NCBI GenBank assembly: GCA_017859745.1
Contig: JAFMML010000013.1
Span: forward strand, 1-55,895
Direction of reading: 5' to 3'
DNA: 55,895 bases
Origin: Planctomycetota bacterium
GTDB taxonomy: Bacteria; Planctomycetota; Phycisphaerae; Phycisphaerales; SM1A02
Part shown: positions 39,271-46,373 of the stretch, one piece after another
How positions within the stretch are numbered: position 1 is the first letter of the stretch
How the letters are laid out: each line of letters begins with the position of its first letter
Translations under genes and position numbers: made by a program
The notes under the pieces: generated by a model
The model's database searches: none
Told to the model about the DNA's origin: nothing
The model's input: the letters and a program-made list of their open reading frames with translations, nothing else

Positions 39271-40236
39271 ATGCACCCACGCCCCGCCCGCGGCTTCACG
39301 ATCGTCGAGGTCCTCGTCGTCATCGGCATCATCGGGCTGCTCGTCGGCCTGACCGCCATCGGCCTGCAGTCGGCCGGTCGCACCGCTCGGAAGACGACCG
39401 AGTTGAACAGCGGACGACAGGTCGGCATCGCCTGGCAGCTCTACTCCTCGACCTACGAGAGTCGGCTGCTTCCGGGCTGGATCGACGTCGAGGTGCAGGA
39501 GGCGTGGAAGGTCAAGTACAAGAACGAGTCGGGCGACCGGGTCGATCCGGCCTTCTGCCGCACCTATCCCTGGCGACTGCTGCCGTTTCTCTCCTACGAG
39601 TTCGACACCCTGTACGGATACCTCGGCCGGGACGAGCCGCAGTGGAACGACGAGCCGGCGGTGGTCTCCGAGAACCCCGCGTTCGGCCTCAACGCCTACT
39701 ACGTCGGAGGTTGGTGGGAGCCCTTCAGCAGCGGCCCCGACGTGCCGGTGCGGGGCATCCCCGTCTTCGCCAACTCCGCCTTCGAGGACTCCGACGGCAA
39801 CCTGCTGTCGAAGCGCCTGATCAACCAGACCCAGGAGTCGATCCGACGCCCCTCGCAGCTGATCGTCTTCTCGGCCAGCGGATATCGCGAGCCCGGCTTC
39901 TACAAGGAGATCACCTCCAGCAGCGCCGAGGGCGCCGCATGGGTGGTGCCGCCGCGACTCGGGACCCAGTCGATCTGGGAACTCTCCTACGGCGACGTCT
40001 TCCAGGAGCTCACGGTGGGCACAGGCATGCTCGCCTCCACGGCGGCCGCGGGGATCAAGGTCTTCCAGACCCAGGCGGTCCCGATCGCCCGGCACAAGGC
40101 GACGATCGCCACGGTGCGGGCGGACCTGAGCACCTCCAACACCGGCCTCGGCGAGATCATGGACATGGCCGTCTGGATCGACGTGGCGTTCTCGGGGACC
40201 GGCGACGGCGTCACCTTCAGCCACACCGACGACTGA
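39271..40236 (+). CDS. Prepilin-like protein with N-terminal methylation motif
   Basis: 321 residues from the ATG at 39271 (AGGAG ten bases upstream). The N-terminus RGFTIVEVLVVIGIIGLLVG is a type IV prepilin/pseudopilin motif: a basic leader, Gly, then Phe-Thr-x-x-Glu and a hydrophobic helix. The rest is a large, mostly soluble domain without close match in my memory; planctomycetes encode many such prepilin-like proteins. It would be processed by a prepilin peptidase. TATAGT about 65 bases upstream could be its -10. Confidence 0.85.
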   Translation: MHPRPARGFTIVEVLVVIGIIGLLVGLTAIGLQSAGRTARKTTELNSGRQVGIAWQLYSSTYESRLLPGWIDVEVQEAWKVKYKNESGDRVDPAFCRTYPWRLLPFLSYEFDTLYGYLGRDEPQWNDEPAVVSENPAFGLNAYYVGGWWEPFSSGPDVPVRGIPVFANSAFEDSDGNLLSKRLINQTQESIRRPSQLIVFSASGYREPGFYKEITSSSAEGAAWVVPPRLGTQSIWELSYGDVFQELTVGTGMLASTAAAGIKVFQTQAVPIARHKATIATVRADLSTSNTGLGEIMDMAVWIDVAFSGTGDGVTFSHTDD

Positions 40237-40258
40237 ATCGCCCTCGGGCCCGGTCTCG

Positions 40259-42217
40259 TCACCGCCGGTAGCGGAGCAGGCGCAGGGCGTTGAGTGCGAC
40301 CACCACGGTGCTTCCCTCGTGAAGCACCACCGCCCACGCCACGTTGGTCACGCCGAGCATGCCCAACGGGATGAGGGCGCAGACCACGCCCATCGAGATG
40401 ATCACGTTCTGAAGGATCAGGCGTCGCGTGGCCCGGCTCAGTCCGATGGCGAAGGGGAGCTTCGCGAGGTCGTCGGACATCAGCGCGAGATCCGCCGCCT
40501 CGAGGGCCACATCGGTGCCCTTGGATCCCATCGCCACCCCGACGGTCGCTGCGGCGAGGGCCGGAGCGTCGTTGACGCCGTCGCCCACCATCGCGGTCCG
40601 CCCGTAGCGATCGAGCATCCCTCGCACCTCGCGGATCTTGTCCTCGGGAAGCAGGCCGGCCCGAACCTCGGTGATCCCGATCTCCCTTGCGATCGCCTCG
40701 GCGACCGGGGGATTGTCGCCCGTGAGCATGACCAGATGCTCGACCCGCATCGAACGCAGGTCCTCGAGGACCTCGCCGACGCCGGCCCGTGGGCGATCGG
40801 CGAGACCGAGCACGCCGAGGAACCTGTCGCCGAGCGCGACCAGCATCACCGACTGCGCGGACTGCTCGATCTCCGCCACCGTGGACGCGATCGCCGCCGG
40901 CAACGGCGCCGCCCCCTCGCCCTCGGTGAAGAGCCGGGCACTGCCGACCCTGACCCGCACGCCGTCGAGCATGCCCTCGAGACCGCGACCTCGCTGGATC
41001 TGCACCTCGTCGGCGGGATCGAAGGCGATGCCCAGTTCCGACGCCTGGCGCACCACCGCCTCGGCGAGCGGATGGGTCGAACGGCTCTCGACCGCCGCCG
41101 CGATCCGAAGCAGTTCCGCCTGCGCAACGCCTTCGCTCGGGCGCAGCGACACCACCCGCGGCTCGCCCTCGGTGAGCGTTCCGGTCTTGTCGAAGGCGAC
41201 CGCGACGACGGTGCCGAGCTCCTCCAGATGCATGCCGCCCTTGATCAGGACGCCGTTGCGGGCCGCCCGCCCGATGCCTGCAAGAACCGCCGCGGGCGTG
41301 GAGATCGCCAAGGCGCAGGGACTCGCCCCCACCAGCACGGTCATGCCTCGGAGGAACGCGACGTCCCACTCGAGCCATCCCGCGAGCGGCGGCACCACGA
41401 TGATCGCGCCGGTGAACACCAGGACGAACGGCACGAACACGCGGGTGAACCGCTCGGCGAGGCGCTGGGTGGGCGAACGCTGCTCCTGCGCCTCCTCCAC
41501 GAGCCGGATCATCCGACTCATGAGCGTCTCCGACGCGAGCGTGCGCACCTCGACGACGAGTCCTCCATCGCCGTTGATGGTGCCGGCGAAGACCTCGGCG
41601 CCCGGGGCCTTCTGCACCGGGCGACTCTCGCCGGTGATGGGACTCTGATCGACGTCCGACTCGCCCTCCCGGACCTCGCCGTCGACCGGCATCCGCTCGC
41701 CGCCCCGCACCACGACCACGTCGCCCGGCCGCAGCGTCTCGACCGGCACGACCTCCTCGCCGTCGCGACGCCGCACCCGCGCCGTCGCGGGCGCAAGCCG
41801 GCCGAGGGCCTCGATCGCCTTGCGGGCCTGTCCGAGGGCGTAGCTCTCGAGGCCGTGGCCGAGGGCGAACAGGAAGAGCAGCAGGCCACCCTCCTCCGGA
41901 TGCCCCACCGCGGCGGCACCGACCGCCGCGATGATCATCAGCAGGTCGACGTCGAACTGGAGCTTCAGCGCCATGCGCACCGAGTTGCGCAGCACGTCGG
42001 TGCCGGCGACGAGATAGCAGCCCCCGTAGAGAACCCAGACCAGCGGTGTGCGGCTCCCGGCGGAGAGTTCGATCAGGTACCCCGCCAGCAGCAGCGCCCC
42101 CGCGATCGCGGTGATCGCCATGTCGCGATGACGGGCCAGCCGCAGGGCCATGGCGGCGGCCCGTGCGACGCGCGTCGGCGTCTCGTCGCCCAGCGCAGCC
42201 GGTTGTTTGGCGGTCAC
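40259..42217 (-). CDS. P1B-4-type heavy-metal ATPase
   Basis: 652 residues, GTG start. It exports divalent transition metals. There is no N-terminal metal-binding domain. Motifs: TGES, metal site SPC in the membrane (VGASPCALAIS, about 299-301), phosphorylation motif DKTGTLT (Asp about 343), STHPLA and GDGVNDAPALAAA; the last membrane helix carries HEGSTVVVALNALRLL. SPC together with HEGST defines subclass P1B-4, which in characterised members handles Co, Fe, Ni or Zn. The substrate cannot be narrowed further. It stands alone, divergent from the MlaE-like permease. Confidence 0.9.
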   Translation of the reverse strand: MTAKQPAALGDETPTRVARAAAMALRLARHRDMAITAIAGALLLAGYLIELSAGSRTPLVWVLYGGCYLVAGTDVLRNSVRMALKLQFDVDLLMIIAAVGAAAVGHPEEGGLLLFLFALGHGLESYALGQARKAIEALGRLAPATARVRRRDGEEVVPVETLRPGDVVVVRGGERMPVDGEVREGESDVDQSPITGESRPVQKAPGAEVFAGTINGDGGLVVEVRTLASETLMSRMIRLVEEAQEQRSPTQRLAERFTRVFVPFVLVFTGAIIVVPPLAGWLEWDVAFLRGMTVLVGASPCALAISTPAAVLAGIGRAARNGVLIKGGMHLEELGTVVAVAFDKTGTLTEGEPRVVSLRPSEGVAQAELLRIAAAVESRSTHPLAEAVVRQASELGIAFDPADEVQIQRGRGLEGMLDGVRVRVGSARLFTEGEGAAPLPAAIASTVAEIEQSAQSVMLVALGDRFLGVLGLADRPRAGVGEVLEDLRSMRVEHLVMLTGDNPPVAEAIAREIGITEVRAGLLPEDKIREVRGMLDRYGRTAMVGDGVNDAPALAAATVGVAMGSKGTDVALEAADLALMSDDLAKLPFAIGLSRATRRLILQNVIISMGVVCALIPLGMLGVTNVAWAVVLHEGSTVVVALNALRLLRYRR

Positions 42218-42380
42218 GCGTCGACGACTCGGGCGGTCGGATCGGGGCGTCGTGCCGAGAGCGTCATCGCGATCGCGATCATATTCGAGGGTCGTGTTCC
42301 ACGCCGCCGACCATCACCCGGACAAGGACCTGCTCCGCCGCAACCATCACGGCCCTCGAGGGAATCGACCGGCGCGCGGC

Positions 42381-42386
42381 TATCCT
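42381..42386 (+). promoter_or_regulatory. -10-like TATCCT before MlaE-like gene
   Basis: TATCCT lies 8 bases before the ATG at 42395. No good -35 and no Shine-Dalgarno. Confidence 0.4.
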
Positions 42387-42394
42387 CCGGCGGC

Positions 42395-43255
42395 ATGACG
42401 GCCATCGAGACGAACGACGCACGAGGGCTCCTCGTGCCGATCCGCAGAGCGTTTGCGGCGGTTCGCGAACACCTCGAGGCGTTCGGGCGCTTCACGGCGT
42501 TCTGCCTCGAGACGTTCTCGCTGATCCTCGCTCGGCCCGGGAGTTGGGCCCGCTGGCGGATCATCGGCCCTCAGCTCTTCTCCATCGGCGTCGCCACGAT
42601 TCCGGTCGTCGCGATCACCGGCGGCTTCATCGGCATGATCCTCGCCATCGAGGGCTACTGGCAGTTCGAGGCGATCGGACAGGTGAATCGCATGGGCGGC
42701 ATCATCAACGCCTCGGTCACGCGACAGATCGGTCCGGTGCTCGCGGCGGTGATGGTGGCGGGGCGCGTCGGTTGCGCCCTCGCGGCCGAGATCGGTTCGA
42801 TGCGCGTCACCGAACAACTCGACGCCATGCGGGCGATGGCCGCGGATCCGGTGCGGATCCTGGTGGTGCCGAGGGTGGTGGCCTGCATCGTGATGACGCC
42901 GATCCTCACCATCTACTCGAACCTGCTCGGTGCCAGCGGATCGTGGTTCGTCTCGACCAGCTTCCACGGCGTCTCGAGCGTGGACTACTGGTACTACACC
43001 GCCCAGTACGTGCTGTGGTGGGATCCCGCCAACGGGCTGGTGAAGAGCGTCTTCTTCGGTGCGAGCATCGGCCTGATCGCGTGCTGGAAGGGCTTCACCT
43101 GTGCGCCGGGAGCGACGGGGGTCGGTCGCGCGTCGACCGCGGCGTTCGTCCACAGCTTCATCACGATCGTCGCGCTGAACCTCGTCCTGGCCCAGTTCCT
43201 CACCGATCTCCAGATCCTGCTCGACCCTCGCGGCTTCTCCGAACTCCTCTCCTAG
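42395..43255 (+). CDS. MlaE-family ABC transporter permease
   Basis: 286 residues. Contains several transmembrane helices and the MlaE/YrbE signature: VAITGGFIGMILAIEGYWQF, IGPVLAAVMVAGRVGCALAAEIGSM, VTEQLDAMRAMAADPVRILVVPRVVA. Family members are the membrane subunit of lipid-transport ABC systems that keep outer-membrane asymmetry; they work with an ATPase (MlaF) and a substrate-binding protein (MlaD). Neither is beside it; the next gene is a transglutaminase-like protein, so the partners must be elsewhere. Confidence 0.9.
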   Translation: MTAIETNDARGLLVPIRRAFAAVREHLEAFGRFTAFCLETFSLILARPGSWARWRIIGPQLFSIGVATIPVVAITGGFIGMILAIEGYWQFEAIGQVNRMGGIINASVTRQIGPVLAAVMVAGRVGCALAAEIGSMRVTEQLDAMRAMAADPVRILVVPRVVACIVMTPILTIYSNLLGASGSWFVSTSFHGVSSVDYWYYTAQYVLWWDPANGLVKSVFFGASIGLIACWKGFTCAPGATGVGRASTAAFVHSFITIVALNLVLAQFLTDLQILLDPRGFSELLS

Positions 43256-43332
43256 GGGACCTGGGCTTCGCCGGCGGGCCGGCCCGGGGATTCCGTGCCG
43301 CGAGACCCAGATCCGCCGTCCTCGGGCATCCG

Positions 43333-43338
43333 TAGAGT
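43333..43338 (+). promoter_or_regulatory. -10-like TAGAGT before transglutaminase-like gene
   Basis: TAGAGT lies 6 bases before the ATG at 43345, with no Shine-Dalgarno. Confidence 0.4.
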
Positions 43339-43344
43339 TCCACC

Positions 43345-44499
43345 ATGCCGCTGCTCGCCCCGCCACCCCCACCGCCGCCCGCCGCGATCGCCCCCGCCAC
43401 GCCGCCGATCGTGGCCCTCGGTTCCTCCCGGATCCAGGAGATCCGCTACCAGGTCACGGTCACGGGATTCTCGGGAAACCAGTGGTCCCCCGACACGCTC
43501 TCGATCCCGCCGTCGGACCTCGGGCTGTCACTGGTCATGGAGGGGCCCTCGAGTCGCGTCGACCGAAGTTCGCTGTCGGCCGCGGTATGGCTGAACAGTC
43601 GGCCGGTGCCGGATCTCCAGTCCCGATGCCGGCTGGCTCCGGGCATCGCGACGGGCAACGAGTTGGCGATCGCCCCGCTGCCGGCCTTCACCGGCCAGTC
43701 GATCCGATGGCAGACCAGCTTCCTCGTCGAGTGCTTCGACGTGGCGACCGACGAGGCCCGCGCCGCCTCGATCACCTGGCCTCGAGATTGGCCCGAGGAG
43801 GTCGAGCGGTTTCGGCGACCCGAGCCGCTGATCGAAAGCGATGCGCCGCCGGTCCGGGCGTTCGTGGAGCGCACCTCCGGGGGCCGACTTCGCGAAGTGC
43901 CGCCCTATCTCGCCGCGAAGGACCTCGTTCGCGCGGCCGTCGTCGGAGTCCGCAACCTGACCGGCAACGGCGTCGTTCGCGAGGGGTTCGCGGCGATCAA
44001 CGGCATCGAGGTCAACGGATGCCTGCCGCTGCTCTCGACCGGCGACGGCACGCCCGCCGATCTGGTGTGTCTGGCCGTGGCGGCGCTGCGTGCCGCAGGA
44101 ATCCCGGCTCGTCCCGTGCTGGGCGTGACCCGCTACGACGATCCCAAGCGCAAGATGCTGCTCTCCAAGGGCAACGGCCCCTGGGTCTGGGGAGAGTTCT
44201 GGCTTCCCGAGGCCGGATGGATCCCCTTCGATCCGGTCGTGATGCGACGACAATCCCTGCGCACACTCGATGTGCGAGCGCCGTGGAAGGGCTTCGCAAG
44301 TCCCGCCGGAATGAAGGAACTCGTCCCGATGGCGTGGACGTTCATGCCGACGCCACCCTTCGTCGTGAACGGATGGCCTGCCATGTGGTGGAGCACGGTC
44401 GAGGGCCTGGTGTTCGGCCCCACGGGCTCACCCGTGGGATGGAGCAACGCCTCGATCTCGGTCACGATGATCGGGCGGGGTCGCGGGACGGCGCCCTGA
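43345..44499 (+). CDS. Transglutaminase-like protein lacking catalytic Cys and His
   Basis: 384 residues. The N-terminal half (about 30-180) is probably beta-rich, as in many transglutaminase-core proteins. Residues 190-310 have the transglutaminase-core layout: STGDGTPADLVCLAVAALRA, AGIPARPVLGV, then GPWVWGEFWLPEAGWIPFDP. At the first block the nucleophile Cys of the usual GDC or GVC-type motif is replaced, and the His of the usual HAW is Trp. The Asp of FDP remains. A protease-like or cross-linking reaction is therefore unlikely; a structural or binding role is inferred. No signal peptide is clear, although the first 12 residues are Pro-rich. The 3' end overlaps the convergent exbB-like gene by 38 bases. 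Confidence 0.75.
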   Translation: MPLLAPPPPPPPAAIAPATPPIVALGSSRIQEIRYQVTVTGFSGNQWSPDTLSIPPSDLGLSLVMEGPSSRVDRSSLSAAVWLNSRPVPDLQSRCRLAPGIATGNELAIAPLPAFTGQSIRWQTSFLVECFDVATDEARAASITWPRDWPEEVERFRRPEPLIESDAPPVRAFVERTSGGRLREVPPYLAAKDLVRAAVVGVRNLTGNGVVREGFAAINGIEVNGCLPLLSTGDGTPADLVCLAVAALRAAGIPARPVLGVTRYDDPKRKMLLSKGNGPWVWGEFWLPEAGWIPFDPVVMRRQSLRTLDVRAPWKGFASPAGMKELVPMAWTFMPTPPFVVNGWPAMWWSTVEGLVFGPTGSPVGWSNASISVTMIGRGRGTAP

Positions 44500-45106
44500 C
44501 CGCGCTCGCGCTCTCCCGACCCTGGGCCGCGGCGGCGGCAAGCGCTTCGAGACGTCCGATCGCCCGCTCGGCCCTGGCTCGGAAGGCCATGAAGGGGAAG
44601 AGCGTCGAGAGCGCGACGACAAGGCCGGCCGCGGTCGAGACGAGCGCCTGGGCGATGCCGGCGGAAACCTCGTTCGGATCGGTGATGGCGTTCTCGCCGC
44701 CGAGCAGCTCGAAGCTGTCGATGATGCCGAGGACCGTGCCGAGAATGCCGAGCATCGGCGCCGCGGTGACGATCGTGGAGAGCCCGATCATGAATCGGTC
44801 GATCGCAGGACGAACCGCGTCGGCGGCCTCCGCGGCGACCGCCTCGGTCGCGCCGTGCTCGGCGAGGATCCCGGCGAAGCGGGCGTGGACGTCTGCCTGG
44901 TCGCCGGCGATCGCGAGCACCTCGGCGGTCCGACCCTGACGCAGCGCGGCAGCGAGCCGCGAGACGTCGCGGCCGCGGTTCCGCCACCAGAACCAGAGCC
45001 GCTCGATGACGAGCGAGATCGAGATCACGCTGAGGGCGAGCAGCGGCCACATCGCGACCCCGCCGCGGTCCATCAGCTCCAGAAATCCGCTCGGTTCGTT
45101 CGGCAC
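44462..45106 (-). CDS. MotA/TolQ/ExbB-family protein
   Basis: 214 residues from the GTG at 45106. Three membrane segments are visible: MWPLLALSVISISLVIERLW near the N-terminus, FMIGLSTIVTAAPMLGILGTVLGIIDSF, and IAQALVSTAAGLVVALSTLF. The latter two carry the conserved proton-channel features of the family (TAAPMLGILGTVLG, and AQALVSTAAGL). It would form a proton-driven motor with an ExbD/TolR partner that is not in the window. TAGGAT lies seven bases before the start with no ribosome binding site. Confidence 0.88.
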   Translation of the reverse strand: MPNEPSGFLELMDRGGVAMWPLLALSVISISLVIERLWFWWRNRGRDVSRLAAALRQGRTAEVLAIAGDQADVHARFAGILAEHGATEAVAAEAADAVRPAIDRFMIGLSTIVTAAPMLGILGTVLGIIDSFELLGGENAITDPNEVSAGIAQALVSTAAGLVVALSTLFPFMAFRARAERAIGRLEALAAAAAQGRESASAVRAPSRDPARSS

Positions 45107-45113
45107 GCTGCGA

Positions 45114-45119
45114 ATCCTA
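45114..45119 (-). promoter_or_regulatory. -10-like TAGGAT before exbB-like gene
   Basis: Minus-strand TAGGAT 7 bases before the GTG start; the five 11-bp repeats begin directly upstream of it. Confidence 0.5.
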
Positions 45120-45174
45120 GAACGTTGGCGGAACGTTGGTGGAACGTCGGCGAACCGTCGGCGGAAAGTCGGCC
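45120..45174 (+). repeat. Five 11-bp direct repeats between divergent genes
   Basis: Units GAACGTTGGCG, GAACGTTGGTG, GAACGTCGGCG, AACCGTCGGCG and GAAAGTCGGCC follow without gaps. They occupy the region between the exbB-like -10 and the prenyl synthase gene. The period of 11 bases is close to one helical turn, so a protein binding each unit would sit on one face. Confidence 0.8.
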
Positions 45175-45224
45175 CGATCCGCCCGGATAGACTTCCCGAG
45201 GCATCGCCGCCGCCGAGTCCGCCC

Positions 45225-46148
45225 ATGCCCTCGACACCGCCCTCCACCGAATCCAGCTCGTCGCCCTGCGACTCCTCCGCCGGTTCCGCGCCGGCGACCT
45301 CGACGCTGCTCGACAAGATCGAGCGGGCGCTGGCAGATCGTCTCGACGCCCAACCCGATCCCCCACCGAGGCTGCTCGCCGCGGCCCGCCATGCGGTGCT
45401 CGGGGGCGGCAAGCGTCTGCGTCCGATCCTCTGCCTGCGGGCGGCGGTCGCGGTCGGCGGACGCATCGAGGACGCGGTCGACGTCGCTTCGGCGGTCGAG
45501 TTCGTGCACGCGTTCAGCCTCGTGCACGACGATCTTCCGGCGCTCGACGACGACGACCTGAGGCGTGGACGTCCCACCGTCCACAAGGCCTTCGACGAGG
45601 CGACCGCGATCCTCGCCGGCGACTTCCTCCTCGCGGTGGCCGCCCAGTCGGCCGCAGCCAGCCCGGTCGATGCGGGACGGGCGACGCGGGAACTCCTCGC
45701 CGCGACCAACGAGATGATCTTCGGCCAGCTGCAGGACACCCTCGGGGGCACCGACCCCTCCCTGCCCGAGGCCGACCAGTTGCGGGCCATCCACGCCCGA
45801 AAGACCGGGGCCCTCATCGCGGTGTCCTGTCGCCTCGGAGCCCTCGCGGGCCGCGCGGACGAGCCGACCGTCGCGGCCCTCGATCGCTTTGGAGGGGTTC
45901 TCGGTCAGATGTTCCAGGCCGTGGACGACCTGCTCGACGAGACCCAGACCACCGAGCATCTCGGGAAGGCGGCGGGCAAGGATCGCGAGGCCGGCAAGCT
46001 GACCTACCCCCGGATCCATGGGATCGAAGGCACCCGCCGCCTGATCGAGTCGATGCGGGAGTCGTCGCTCGCGGCGATCTCGGATCTCGGCCTCGTCGCC
46101 GATCCGCTTCGGGACCTCGTCGAGGATCTTGCGGTTCGGACGAGGTAG
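45225..46148 (+). CDS. Polyprenyl (farnesyl/geranylgeranyl) diphosphate synthase
   Basis: 307 residues from the ATG at 45225. Condenses isopentenyl diphosphate with allylic diphosphates. The first Asp-rich motif is HDDLPALDDDDLRRG, the second DDLLDE; GGGKRLRPIL and AGDFLLAVAA flank them. The extra residues in the first motif (DDxxxxD) place it with the short-chain farnesyl/geranylgeranyl bacterial type; final chain length cannot be read. TAGACT about 30 bases upstream could be a -10. Together with dxs immediately downstream it forms an isoprenoid gene pair, as in many bacteria. Confidence 0.92.
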   Translation: MPSTPPSTESSSSPCDSSAGSAPATSTLLDKIERALADRLDAQPDPPPRLLAAARHAVLGGGKRLRPILCLRAAVAVGGRIEDAVDVASAVEFVHAFSLVHDDLPALDDDDLRRGRPTVHKAFDEATAILAGDFLLAVAAQSAAASPVDAGRATRELLAATNEMIFGQLQDTLGGTDPSLPEADQLRAIHARKTGALIAVSCRLGALAGRADEPTVAALDRFGGVLGQMFQAVDDLLDETQTTEHLGKAAGKDREAGKLTYPRIHGIEGTRRLIESMRESSLAAISDLGLVADPLRDLVEDLAVRTR

Positions 46149-46373
46149 CGCGAACCGGCCCCCGAGACTGGGCGTCTCACCCCGCTCCGGATCGCCGCAA
46201 CCTTCGAGAACGCCGCGAATTCGCGTTCGACCGCTATCATCGGAATCGCATCGGCAGCGTCCCCGAAGACGGAGACCGCGGGCTCGGCTCGCTCGATGCC
46301 GGAATCGCTCCCGGCGAGGCGGAGATCCGCGACTCGACCGGTGTTCGCAACCTCGACCCGAGTGCCCTCGTCG

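Noticed and set aside
46149-46373. Thiamine riboswitch upstream of dxs
   Set aside because: No CTGAGA or ACCTGA-like thiamine-binding segments in the 225 bases.
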